From positions 1 through 16,892 of the forward strand of contig CANPWI010000015.1 of assembly GCA_947584125.1 (NCBI GenBank): a stretch of DNA of 16,892 nt. Reading direction: 5' to 3'. How positions within the stretch are numbered: position 1 is the first letter of the stretch; every line of letters begins with the position of its first letter. The DNA comes from an uncultured Clostridia bacterium (GTDB lineage Bacteria > Bacillota > Clostridia > TANB77 > CAG-508). This document shows positions 7,385 to 14,915 of this stretch, in pieces. Below the pieces are notes generated by a model. The model did not search any database. It saw nothing but the letters and a program-made list of their open reading frames with translations, and was not told the DNA's origin. A program made the position numbers and the translations under genes.

Positions 7385-8357
7385 ATAAATTAGATAAAGG
7401 ATTACTTTCTACTGCATTTCTTACTTGTTGATTTGCAACATGTGTATAAATTTCAGTTGTAGATATACTTTCATGACCCAATAACTCTTGAAGGGCTCTT
7501 ATATCAACATTTCCATATTGATACATTAAAGTTGCTGCTGTATGTCGTAATTTATGTACAGAATATTTATTAATATCCAATCCAGCAGCTTGAAGTTCTT
7601 TTTTAACAATATACTGAACTGCTCTGTTACTAATGCGTTCTCGTCTTTCACTTAAAAATAAAGCATCACGAGAATCAAATTTTACTTTATCTCTAGGTCT
7701 TACATCTAAATATTCTTGTAAACTTTTAATACAAGCTTTATTTAAGTAAATAGTTCTTTCTTTGTTACCTTTACCAATAACATTCATTTTGCAATCATCA
7801 AAATTTATATCTTTAATATTTATATTAACAAGTTCAGATAAACGCATACCACAATTTAAAAATAAAGTAATAATTGCATAATCTCTTTTATTATTTCTTG
7901 ATTCATTAGCTGTAACATTTAATAACTTTTTACTATCGTCTAAAGATAAGTATTTAGGTAATCGTTTTTCCTGTTTTGGAGTTTCCAAATTTTGTGCAGG
8001 ATTAAATTCTATTAATTTAGCTTTTTGAGATAAATAATTAAAAAATACTCTAATACTTGATGTTTTCCTAGATAATGTTGCAGGCTTGCTTCTAAAATTA
8101 TTTTTTAAATAAAATAAATATGCATGTATATCTTCTAATTTAACTTTAGCTATAATTTCAATAGGAACATCTTTAAAAGTAATATTCTGAAGAGGTACAT
8201 CATCCTTGATTAGCTTAAAATGGATTTTCAAATATCTTAAAAAATTTGCTAAATCATAATTATATTCTTTAATTGTATTAGGTGATTTATTTAAAATAGT
8301 TCCAGAATAGTCTAAAAAAGAATTTAAATAATCTGGATTATCTTCTCTATTAATCAT
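7383..8357 (-). CDS. Tyrosine recombinase / phage-type integrase (XerC/D-like)
   Basis: The 324-residue product has an N-terminal SAM-like core-binding domain (~5-120) and a full catalytic domain. The catalytic set is R172 (GMRLSEL), K196 (GKGNKER), H268-x2-R271 (HKLRHT), H295 (LLGHES) and the nucleophile Y304 (TTEIYTH). The protein breaks and rejoins DNA at specific sites through a 3'-phosphotyrosine. The start was set at 8357, because AAAGGAG (8372-8366 on this strand) lies 8 bases upstream of it, whereas the earlier in-frame ATG at 8381 lies upstream of that site. At this length it could be a chromosomal Xer enzyme or the recombinase of a mobile element; its place beside a defence-like cluster slightly favours the second. 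No attachment or dif site could be identified nearby. Confidence 0.92.
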   Translation of the reverse strand: MINREDNPDYLNSFLDYSGTILNKSPNTIKEYNYDLANFLRYLKIHFKLIKDDVPLQNITFKDVPIEIIAKVKLEDIHAYLFYLKNNFRSKPATLSRKTSSIRVFFNYLSQKAKLIEFNPAQNLETPKQEKRLPKYLSLDDSKKLLNVTANESRNNKRDYAIITLFLNCGMRLSELVNINIKDINFDDCKMNVIGKGNKERTIYLNKACIKSLQEYLDVRPRDKVKFDSRDALFLSERRERISNRAVQYIVKKELQAAGLDINKYSVHKLRHTAATLMYQYGNVDIRALQELLGHESISTTEIYTHVANQQVRNAVESNPLSNL

Positions 8358-8398
8358 ATTTATTACTCCTTTAAAATTCATCTATCGTTAGTATTAAC

Positions 8399-8427
8399 AT
8401 TATAATATAGAAAAAATAAATCTGCAA
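8399..8427 (-). promoter_or_regulatory. Promoter of the recombinase gene
   Basis: Read on the minus strand, TTGCAG (8427-8422) is followed by exactly 17 bases and a perfect TATAAT (8404-8399). This would start transcription near 8392, about 35 bases before the chosen start codon. Confidence 0.65.
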
Positions 8428-8452
8428 TACAATAATAGAATTTATGATGTAA

Positions 8453-8481
8453 TTGACAGCTAAATAAAAGAATGGTATTAT
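8453..8481 (+). promoter_or_regulatory. Promoter of the PD-(D/E)XK nuclease-like gene
   Basis: A perfect TTGACA at 8453-8458, a 17-base spacer and TATTAT at 8476-8481 form a near-consensus housekeeping sigma promoter, divergent from the recombinase promoter. It predicts a leader of about 65 bases. It lacks the 22-bp box found before the next two transcription units. Confidence 0.8.
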
Positions 8482-8553
8482 TTTTGTATAATCGAAAATG
8501 AATGTAAAATAAAAGATGAAAATTTAAAATAAATTTGATGGAGGATAAAATTT

Positions 8554-9732
8554 ATGAGAAGTATAAAAGTCTATGATAAAAACATAGAAAAATTTAATCA
8601 AGTAGTTAAACCATTTATTGATTTTGCAAGAAAAAATAATGATGTAATTCTAGGTGTTAGAAATAATGAAATGCATTTTTATGTAGCTGGGGGCAGATTT
8701 TTCAAATTAAGTTATTATCCAAGATTAAATAAATTTGAAGGATACATAGATGAAAATTATTTTAACTTTAATAGTAATGAAAAACCTGCAAAATTAGATG
8801 AACTACTAAAAAAAAGAAAAACAGATAATTTAGATGAATGGCTAGAAATATTAGAAGAATTAAAAGAAAAAGTAGAAAAATACCAAAATGGAAAGTTAGG
8901 AAATACAACTGTAAAAGCTGAAAAAATAATTCAACAAAAAATAATGCATGAATTAAATAATACAAATTCAAATTATTATGCTTATGATGTTGAATATCAA
9001 TTACAAGGATTAAATGACTACATTTATAAGGCAAATAATACGGATAAAGTAAAAAATGAATCTGGAAATGTTAAAACAAAAACTTTAGGTAGAGCAGATA
9101 TAATGGTAATTGGAAAGCCAGATAATGAAAATAAAATTACTATATATTTAGTAGAGGTAAAACATGGTACTAATGCTTATGGAGGAGTAGATAAAAACAA
9201 TTTAACATTTGGTAGTGGAATTGCAGGTCATATAAAAAATAACATTGAAATTATAAAAAAACTTAGAGAAAAAGACGGCATATATGAATCTAAATATAGA
9301 AAAGAAAATTTTGAAAAAGAAGACCAATATAAGATAAATATTAAAGATAGATTATTAGATGAAATTAAATTTATAATGAATTTTTATAAAGAAAATGACT
9401 TAATAAAAAATGATAATTTTAAAAATATAGATTATAACAATATTACATTAAAAGATGGAAAAGAGTCTGCAGAGCTTGTATTTTTTCTTGCTGATTGTAA
9501 TAACGAAAATACAACCTTTGAAAGTTATTTAGGAATAAAAAATTGTGATTCAACTTATTCAGTAAAAAAATTACTAAAAAATGATAAAAATTTAATAGAT
9601 TTGTATTTTGCTGAACCTAAAGATATGTTTGATTTTAAATATATAAAAACAGATAAAACTTATGAGGATAATAATTTTAATTTGAATATTGATGAGTATG
9701 AAGAAGTTAAAAAAGAAGATTTTATGAAATAA
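8554..9732 (+). CDS. PD-(D/E)XK nuclease-like protein of unknown family
   Basis: I do not recognise a named family for this 392-residue protein. The middle carries a PD-(D/E)XK-like core: D182 in GRADIMVIG, then E201-V-K203 in the strand YLVEVKHG, with a possible helix Glu at 123 (KAEKIIQQK). The D-x18-E-x-K spacing, the hydrophobic strands around it and the following 'GxxGHIKNN' helix suit a restriction-endonuclease-like fold that cuts nucleic acid using Mg2+. Residues 1-75 form a separate beta-rich domain ('MHFYVAGGRFFKLSYY'); 80-130 are charged helices; the C-terminal third is Lys/Asp/Asn-rich and unassigned. RBS GGAGG lies at 8540-8544, 9 bases from the ATG. It has its own strong promoter and precedes a beta-CASP nuclease gene by 91 bases. 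The fold call is from the motif only; a catalytically active nuclease is inference. Confidence 0.7.
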   Translation: MRSIKVYDKNIEKFNQVVKPFIDFARKNNDVILGVRNNEMHFYVAGGRFFKLSYYPRLNKFEGYIDENYFNFNSNEKPAKLDELLKKRKTDNLDEWLEILEELKEKVEKYQNGKLGNTTVKAEKIIQQKIMHELNNTNSNYYAYDVEYQLQGLNDYIYKANNTDKVKNESGNVKTKTLGRADIMVIGKPDNENKITIYLVEVKHGTNAYGGVDKNNLTFGSGIAGHIKNNIEIIKKLREKDGIYESKYRKENFEKEDQYKINIKDRLLDEIKFIMNFYKENDLIKNDNFKNIDYNNITLKDGKESAELVFFLADCNNENTTFESYLGIKNCDSTYSVKKLLKNDKNLIDLYFAEPKDMFDFKYIKTDKTYEDNNFNLNIDEYEEVKKEDFMK

Positions 9733-9742
9733 TTGTAGAGAT

Positions 9743-9764
9743 ACATTTTGTGACCAAGTAGATT
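9743..9764 (+). promoter_or_regulatory. 22-bp regulatory box, copy A (before the beta-CASP gene)
   Basis: This box, with core TGACCAAGTA at 9751-9760, matches 18 of 22 bases of the one at 12036-12057. Both begin exactly 43 bases before the first base of a TATAAT element. That puts the box just upstream of and touching the -35 region, a usual place for an activator. Confidence 0.55.
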
Positions 9765-9791
9765 GATAGTGTTGTTTTATTTTTATATAAT
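9763..9791 (+). promoter_or_regulatory. Promoter of the beta-CASP/WYL operon
   Basis: TTGATA at 9763-9768, a 17-base spacer and TATAAT at 9786-9791 make a good housekeeping-type promoter. The regulatory box overlaps the first two bases of its -35. The predicted leader is about 25 bases. Confidence 0.7.
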
Positions 9792-9823
9792 ATTATAACA
9801 AAGTTAAATTTATGGAGGTTATA

Positions 9824-11017
9824 ATGAAAATTCAAATTTATAATGGAAATCAAATTGGTGGTTGTGTAACAACTATTGAATCAAATAATGGTACTAAAAT
9901 TGCTATTGATATTGGCTCAAATTTACCATCTACCAAAAAGAAAAAACAAGAGGATTTAAAAATAGAAGGTCTAACTATAGAAGGAAAGAAAAAATTTGAT
10001 GCAGTTTTTATAACACATTATCATGGCGACCATATAGGCTTATATAATAAATTATTAGATGAAATACCAGTATACATAGGAGAAATTTCTAAAGAAATAT
10101 TTATTAAGGTACAAAGAAAACTTGTAAACGCTAAAAAAGCGCCTAAAGAGAATTTAGAATTAATAAATAAATTTATAACATTTAAAATTCCAGAAAAAAT
10201 AAAAATTAATGATATTTTAATAACACCAATAGAGGTTGACCATTCAGCTTTTAATGCTCATGCACTATTAATAGAATGTGACGGAAAAAAAATTTTACAT
10301 ACAGGCGATTTTAGAATACATGGACCTAGAGGTAAAGCTGTTATTCCTGCTATTAAAAAATATGTTGGCAAAGTTGATTGCTTAATTTGTGAAGGAACTA
10401 CTTTATCAAGAAATAGAGAATTACCATTAACAGAAAACGAATTACAATATAAAGCTGAAAAAATTTTCAAAGAAAATAAAAATATTTTTGTATTTTGCAG
10501 TAGTACTAATATTGACCGTATAGCTGTTTTGCATAAAGCAGCATTAAAAGCTAGAAAAATATTTATATGTGATGATTATCAAAAGGATATGTTATTATAT
10601 ATAGATTCAATTTCAAGGAGCAATTTATATAAATTTAATTATGTATATAATTATAGACCAAATCTTTTAAAAATAATGAATGATGACGGATTTGTAATGC
10701 TTGTAAGAGATAATTATTTCTCTAGAAAAATGCTTGAAAAATTTCCTAAAAACTCTTTTGTATATTCACAATGGGACGGATACTTAAATAAAGAATTTGA
10801 GGAATATAAAAGTTTACAAGAATTTGTTCCTAAAAATCATATTTATTTACATACAAGTGGACATGCTCACTTTGAAGCAATTCAGCAAGTATGTAATATA
10901 GTAAAACCTAATATACTTATTCCAATACATAGTGAAAAACCAGAAGAATTTAATAAAATGAATTTAGAAAATTGCGTTATAAAACAGTTAGAAAATGGGG
11001 AAATATATAATCTTTAA
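9824..11017 (+). CDS. Metallo-beta-lactamase-fold beta-CASP nuclease (RNase J-like)
   Basis: The start at 9824 is preferred over the in-frame ATG at 9812 because GGAGG (9814-9818) lies 5 bases before it. The 397-residue product holds the full zinc-binding set of metallo-beta-lactamase nucleases: H65-x-H67-x-D69-H70 (HYHGDH), H140 (EVDHSAF), D162 (TGDFR), and the C-terminal beta-CASP histidines H347 (TSGHAH) and H369 (PIHSE). Residues ~190-320 are the inserted beta-CASP lid. RNase J enzymes, which degrade RNA from the 5' end and can cut internally, are usually about 550 residues. This protein lacks their C-terminal dimerisation domain, so it is more likely an accessory RNA- or DNA-processing relative than the housekeeping enzyme. 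It is probably cotranscribed with the WYL regulator 25 bases downstream. Confidence 0.87.
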   Translation: MKIQIYNGNQIGGCVTTIESNNGTKIAIDIGSNLPSTKKKKQEDLKIEGLTIEGKKKFDAVFITHYHGDHIGLYNKLLDEIPVYIGEISKEIFIKVQRKLVNAKKAPKENLELINKFITFKIPEKIKINDILITPIEVDHSAFNAHALLIECDGKKILHTGDFRIHGPRGKAVIPAIKKYVGKVDCLICEGTTLSRNRELPLTENELQYKAEKIFKENKNIFVFCSSTNIDRIAVLHKAALKARKIFICDDYQKDMLLYIDSISRSNLYKFNYVYNYRPNLLKIMNDDGFVMLVRDNYFSRKMLEKFPKNSFVYSQWDGYLNKEFEEYKSLQEFVPKNHIYLHTSGHAHFEAIQQVCNIVKPNILIPIHSEKPEEFNKMNLENCVIKQLENGEIYNL

Positions 11018-11042
11018 TTTGTAAATAAAGGAGAATAATGTT

Positions 11043-12035
11043 ATGGAATTATATGAAAAAAGTGGAAATATATTATATATATTAAATGTATTAAAAAAAT
11101 ATACTGATGAAAAACATAAATTATCTGTCTCAGAATTAAAAAATAAGATAAAGGAAGAATATAATGTAAGCATTGAACCAAGAACAATTAGGAGAGATAT
11201 TAACTTACTAAAAGAAAAATTTGGATATGATATTAGTACATACAATGATAATAATATTGGATACTATATTAGTAATGACCCAGAAACAGACTTTGAACCA
11301 GGAGAAATTAGAGCAATTATTGATATGTTTAGTTATTCTACTTTTATAGAAAAATCTTTAGCAAAAGGAATAATAAAAAAATGCAAAAATTTACAAAATA
11401 TATATGAAAACGAAAAAATAAAAAATTATAAAGTATATTCTCCAAAAGCTAAAACAACAAATATGGAGGTAATTAAAAATATAGAAGATATTTCAAACAG
11501 TATAAAAAATAATCATAAAATTAAATTTGATTATTGGAAATATGCAATTATTGGTACTAAAATTGAAAAACAGAATAAAGGAAGTCACATAGTATCTCCT
11601 TATGCAATTTTTTATGAAAAACAACAATTATATATGATGGCAATTAAAGATGGAAAAAATAATTTTGTAAATTATAGATTAGATAGAATTAGAAACTTAG
11701 AAGAAACATCTGAACCAATAACAATTAAAAAATCTGAAAAAGATATTGAACATTTTGCAAATACAACTGTTGAAGCATTTAGTGGAGATGAAGTAGAAAT
11801 AGAAGCAATATGTAAAGAAAGTTTTATTGAGGAGGTATTAGAGAAATTTGGAAATATGGTTGAAATAACACCAATAAATCCACAAAATTTTAAAATGAAA
11901 TTATGTGTTAATCCAATGGGATTTAAATTATGGGCAACAAGAAATTTAGATATGGTAACTGTTACAAAACCACAAAATTTAGTTGAGGAGATAAAAAATA
12001 ATATTGATGAAGCAGCAAGAAGATATAATACCTAG
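11043..12035 (+). CDS. WYL-domain transcriptional regulator (HTH-WYL-WCX)
   Basis: This 330-residue protein has an N-terminal winged helix-turn-helix (~8-78; recognition helix region near 'EPRTIRRDINLL'). A WYL domain follows (~150-222; SPYAIFYEKQ, LYMMAIKDG, YRLDRIRNLE), then a C-terminal WCX-like extension (~245-325). The WYL triad itself is degenerate (L196-Y197-M198). WYL proteins sense nucleic-acid or nucleotide ligands and regulate DNA-damage or phage-defence genes; both repressors and activators are known. RBS AAAGGAG (11027-11033) lies 9 bases before the ATG, and the gene follows the beta-CASP gene closely in the same operon. The neighbouring 22-bp boxes at 9743 and 12036 are plausible binding sites, which would make it autoregulatory and also in control of the ATPase gene. 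Family placement is strong; the target is inferred. Confidence 0.9.
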   Translation: MELYEKSGNILYILNVLKKYTDEKHKLSVSELKNKIKEEYNVSIEPRTIRRDINLLKEKFGYDISTYNDNNIGYYISNDPETDFEPGEIRAIIDMFSYSTFIEKSLAKGIIKKCKNLQNIYENEKIKNYKVYSPKAKTTNMEVIKNIEDISNSIKNNHKIKFDYWKYAIIGTKIEKQNKGSHIVSPYAIFYEKQQLYMMAIKDGKNNFVNYRLDRIRNLEETSEPITIKKSEKDIEHFANTTVEAFSGDEVEIEAICKESFIEEVLEKFGNMVEITPINPQNFKMKLCVNPMGFKLWATRNLDMVTVTKPQNLVEEIKNNIDEAARRYNT

Positions 12036-12057
12036 ACATTATATGACCAGGTACATT
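12036..12057 (+). promoter_or_regulatory. 22-bp regulatory box, copy B (before the AAA+ gene)
   Basis: The box, with core TGACCAGGTA at 12044-12053, starts at the base after the WYL stop codon. It matches copy A at 9743-9764 in 18 of 22 positions. It begins 43 bases before TATAAT at 12079-12084, the same distance as copy A. Confidence 0.55.
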
Positions 12058-12084
12058 TTAATTCTTATCTTTATAATGTATAAT
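12056..12084 (+). promoter_or_regulatory. Candidate activator-dependent promoter of the AAA+ gene
   Basis: TATAAT at 12079-12084 lies in the loop of the 12060-12106 inverted repeat. The hexamer 17 bases upstream (12056-12061, TTTTAA) is a poor -35, which fits a promoter that depends on a protein bound at the adjacent box. A second TATAAT at 12072-12077 is an alternative. Confidence 0.4.
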
Positions 12085-12112
12085 GAGTACATTAAAGATA
12101 AGAATTTTTTTT
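12060..12112 (+). terminator. Perfect inverted repeat and T tract between the WYL and AAA+ genes
   Basis: The 14-base arms at 12060-12073 and 12093-12106 are perfectly complementary and followed by a T run to 12112, so transcripts from the WYL gene should stop here. The hairpin is AT-rich but long, with a 19-base spacer that can pair further. Since a -10 element lies in the spacer, the palindrome could instead be an operator; both roles may apply. Confidence 0.65.
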
Positions 12113-12132
12113 ATAGGAAGGAAGTAATTGTT

Positions 12133-13722
12133 ATGGTAAAAAATTATGTTTTAGATGTAGAAGATGAAAAAATTTTAAATGAACTTGATAATTTATGTGG
12201 GGTAGTACAAAATAAAGAAGTGTTAAAAGATATAATTACTTTTACTAAATTAAAAGAAAATAATAAAGTTGATTTTGGTAATTATAACATTATTGTAAGA
12301 AATGATTCATCATATAACTTATTAAATGGGTTATTAAAGGTATGTGCAAAAATATTTATGAAATATAACATTATTCAAAACGATAAAATATGTTGCCTAG
12401 ATAAAATAATTAATAGTAGACGAGATTGCCCATTTGATAAAATATCTGGAATTGAGGATAGCATTATAGTGATAAATGAAAGAAAACTTAGAATAGATTA
12501 TGCAGACCAATATGAAGATTTAAAAAAAGTTATGAAACAATTTAAAGATAAAGTATTTATTTTTGAAGACACAAATTTTTGTGAAGGAGAAATTGATGCT
12601 GAATTAGGAGAATTAGCAAGCTGGAGAATGACAATAGAAAAAATATCATTAGAAGACAAAGTAATGTACTGTAAAAACAAACTAGAAGAAAATAAATTAC
12701 AATATAATAAAAAAGATTTAAAAGAATTTGCAGATGTTCCATTTTGGAGATTGAAAAATATGATAATTAAGCTTATAATTGATTGTAAAAGTAATAATAT
12801 TACAACAATTGATAAAAAAATGTTATCTGAAAATAAAGAAAAATTTAATAAAAATAAATCACATAGAACAAAAGATAATTCATCTAAAAAAACAAAAAAG
12901 ACTGCAAAACAAGAAATAGAAAATTTAGTTGGACTTAATGATATTAAAATTCAAATGGAAAAAATACTTAATTATATAAAACTAAACAAGGAAAGAGGAA
13001 ATATGCCTACATTGCACATGTGTTTTACAGGAAACCCCGGAACTGGAAAAACAAGTATTGCGAGAATAATAGGAAAATTATTTGAAGAAGAAAAAATTTT
13101 AGATGGTGATGGAAAGTTTGTTGAAATACATGGTAGAGATTTGGTAGGAAAATATGTTGGGTGGACAGCTCAAAAAGTACATGAAACTGTTGAAAAAGCA
13201 ATAGGTGGAGTTCTATTTATTGATGAAGCATATAGTTTAGTTGCAGATAAAAGAGGTAGTTTTGAAGATGAAGCAATAGCAACATTAATAAAAGAAATGG
13301 AGGACCATAGAGATGAAATATGCATAATTTTAGCAGGTTATACAGAAGAAATGGAAAACTTAATTAAACTTAATCCAGGATTTGAAAGTAGAATTCAATT
13401 TAACATAAACTTTCCAGATTATAGTAATGAAGAATTATTATCTATATTTAGTGATTTATGTAAAAAAGAACATTACAAGTTATCAAATACATGTAAACAG
13501 CTTTTAATAGATAATTTTAATAATGCGAGAAACATAGAATCTTTTGGAAATGGTAGATATGTAAGAAATTTATTTGAAAAAATAAAATTTGAACAAGCTG
13601 ATAGAATTATTAAAACAAATTCAAAATCAATTAATGCAATTATTAAAAGTGATATAGAAAATGTGTTAAAGAATTTAAAACCAATAGAAGTAAAAAAACA
13701 ACAAATAGGTTTTGTTGGGTAA
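12133..13722 (+). CDS. CbxX/CfxQ-type (SpoVK-like) AAA+ ATPase with extra N-terminal domain
   Basis: Translation is taken from ATG 12133, preceded by AGGAAGGAAG (12115-12124). In-frame codons back to 12004 run through the terminator and box, so they are unlikely to be used. The 529-residue product has a C-terminal AAA+ module of the CbxX/CfxQ family (~260-520): Walker A GNPGTGKT at 300-307, Walker B ending D364-E365, sensor 1 near 'ILAGYTEEM', arginine finger R420 (GFESR) and sensor 2 R475 (GNGRYVRN). A Lys-rich linker (~232-260) joins it to residues 1-230, which look like a second alpha/beta region ('SIIVIN', 'VFIFED') without a Walker A, perhaps a degenerate ATPase domain. Such ATPases form hexamers that remodel proteins. 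Partner unknown; the small downstream gene is a candidate. The AAA+ call is firm, the N-terminal reading tentative. Confidence 0.9.
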   Translation: MVKNYVLDVEDEKILNELDNLCGVVQNKEVLKDIITFTKLKENNKVDFGNYNIIVRNDSSYNLLNGLLKVCAKIFMKYNIIQNDKICCLDKIINSRRDCPFDKISGIEDSIIVINERKLRIDYADQYEDLKKVMKQFKDKVFIFEDTNFCEGEIDAELGELASWRMTIEKISLEDKVMYCKNKLEENKLQYNKKDLKEFADVPFWRLKNMIIKLIIDCKSNNITTIDKKMLSENKEKFNKNKSHRTKDNSSKKTKKTAKQEIENLVGLNDIKIQMEKILNYIKLNKERGNMPTLHMCFTGNPGTGKTSIARIIGKLFEEEKILDGDGKFVEIHGRDLVGKYVGWTAQKVHETVEKAIGGVLFIDEAYSLVADKRGSFEDEAIATLIKEMEDHRDEICIILAGYTEEMENLIKLNPGFESRIQFNINFPDYSNEELLSIFSDLCKKEHYKLSNTCKQLLIDNFNNARNIESFGNGRYVRNLFEKIKFEQADRIIKTNSKSINAIIKSDIENVLKNLKPIEVKKQQIGFVG

Positions 13723-13736
13723 ATGGAGGAGATTAA

Positions 13737-14000
13737 ATGGATAATTTTGAAAAAAAAGAAGAACATTTTGATGTAAAAAATATTTTAATACAAAAAAATA
13801 ATATTTATGAACAATTAAAATTACTTAGAGAAAATAAAGAAATACCAGAGGTTCAAAAGTACATAGATAATATTTATAATGATAAATATACATCTGATTA
13901 TGTAAAATATCTTATTGATAAGTATTATTATAATAAAAAAGATTTAATAAAACCTGAAAAAAATGGATTAGAAAACATGGGAAAAATACTTTTAAAATAA
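13737..14000 (+). CDS. Small charged hypothetical protein, cotranscribed with the AAA+ gene
   Basis: This 87-residue protein has no family I recognise. It is rich in Lys, Asp, Glu, Asn and Tyr, has no signal peptide or membrane helix, and looks mostly helical (for example IYEQLKLLRENKEI and YVKYLIDKYYYNKK). A strong GGAGGAG (13725-13731) lies 5 bases before the ATG, and only 14 bases separate it from the ATPase stop, so it is very likely a real gene in the same transcript. A substrate adaptor or partner of the ATPase is a guess from context only. Confidence 0.75.
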   Translation: MDNFEKKEEHFDVKNILIQKNNIYEQLKLLRENKEIPEVQKYIDNIYNDKYTSDYVKYLIDKYYYNKKDLIKPEKNGLENMGKILLK

Positions 14001-14017
14001 TTTATAATTTTAATACA

Positions 14018-14046
14018 TTGAATAATGTATTAGATTATGATATTAT
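14018..14046 (+). promoter_or_regulatory. Candidate lgt promoter
   Basis: TTGAAT at 14018-14023, a 17-base spacer and TATTAT at 14041-14046 precede lgt (an overlapping TATAAT at 14044-14049 gives a less usual spacing). The -35 lies in a 9-bp inverted repeat (14011-14019 with 14024-14032) that lacks a T tract, so it is more likely an operator or chance palindrome than a terminator. Confidence 0.4.
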
Positions 14047-14096
14047 AATTTAAAATATCTTATTATGGGCAAGCTAAAAATAGAAAAGAGGTAAAA

Positions 14097-14900
14097 GTGA
14101 AAGAAATACTATTTCCAGGTTTAAATTTAAAATTTGAAATTAATAGTATAGCAATAAATATTGGAAATATAGGCATTTATTGGTATGCTATTTTTATTGT
14201 TATAGCATTTTCAGTAGCTATATTATTTTTTAAGAAGGATAATGGTAAATATGGAATTGAATTTGAAGATATAATAGAATTATTTATTATTTTAATTCCT
14301 GTAAGTATAATATTTGCAAGGATATATTTTGTAATATTTAATTTTAATTTTTATATAAAAAATCCAGTAGAAATTTTAAATATTAGAAATGGTGGTCTTG
14401 CAATATACGGTGGAATAATAGGTGCTATAATAACAATATTAGTATTTTGTAAAATAAAAAAGATAAATTTTTTAGATGTTTTAGACTACATTGTTCCATA
14501 TCTTGCTTTAGGTCAAGCAATAGGAAGATGGGGAAATTTCTTTAATGGTGAGGCACATGGTCAAGTTACAGATAATATATTAAGAATGGGAATTGTTGAA
14601 AATGGAACATATATAGAGGTGCATCCTACTTTTTTATATGAATCAATTTGCAATTTTATTATATTTATAATACTATTTATTATGAGAAATAAAAGACAAT
14701 ATAAAGGCCAACTAACATTTACTTATCTAACTTTGTATGGATTAATTAGAGCAATAATAGAAGGATTAAGAACAGATAGTTTGATGCTAGGTAGTTTTAG
14801 AATTTCACAAGTAATATCAATTTTATTATTTATGGTATTCGGAAGCATCTTAATTTATAAGAAAGTAAAGTGGAAGAAAATTTATCTGAAGAACAAATAA
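14097..14900 (+). CDS. lgt: Prolipoprotein diacylglyceryl transferase
   Basis: The 267-residue integral membrane enzyme transfers diacylglycerol from phosphatidylglycerol to the lipobox cysteine of preprolipoproteins, the first step in lipoprotein maturation. It starts at GTG, with AAAGAGG (14085-14091) 5 bases upstream. About seven hydrophobic segments are visible, with the family signatures 'GGLAIYGG' (99-106), 'GRWGNFFNGEAHG' (143-155, holding the conserved Arg144 and Asn147), 'HPTFLYES' (176-183) and 'RAIIEGLRTDS' (218-228). The position of the essential E. coli His103 is Tyr104 here, which I recall as common in clostridial forms. Length is normal. It stands directly before two lipoprotein genes, its substrates, although such housekeeping genes need not be functionally tied to neighbours. 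Confidence 0.95.
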   Translation: MKEILFPGLNLKFEINSIAINIGNIGIYWYAIFIVIAFSVAILFFKKDNGKYGIEFEDIIELFIILIPVSIIFARIYFVIFNFNFYIKNPVEILNIRNGGLAIYGGIIGAIITILVFCKIKKINFLDVLDYIVPYLALGQAIGRWGNFFNGEAHGQVTDNILRMGIVENGTYIEVHPTFLYESICNFIIFIILFIMRNKRQYKGQLTFTYLTLYGLIRAIIEGLRTDSLMLGSFRISQVISILLFMVFGSILIYKKVKWKKIYLKNK

Positions 14901-14915
14901 AGTATTTTTAAAATA

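Noticed and set aside
8382..8553. Attachment or dif-like site beside the recombinase
   Set aside because: Only divergent promoters can be supported; no convincing pair of inverted recombinase-binding half-sites was seen.
9824..11017. Housekeeping RNase J
   Set aside because: The metal-binding motifs match, but the protein is about 150 residues short of the usual length and lacks the C-terminal domain.
12004..12132. Longer N-terminus for the AAA+ protein from the ATG at 12004
   Set aside because: It would overlap the WYL gene, the regulatory box and the hairpin, and has no good ribosome binding site, whereas ATG 12133 does.
14011..14032. Rho-independent terminator after the small ORF
   Set aside because: The 9-bp inverted repeat is pure AT-type with no T tract and overlaps a likely -35 element.
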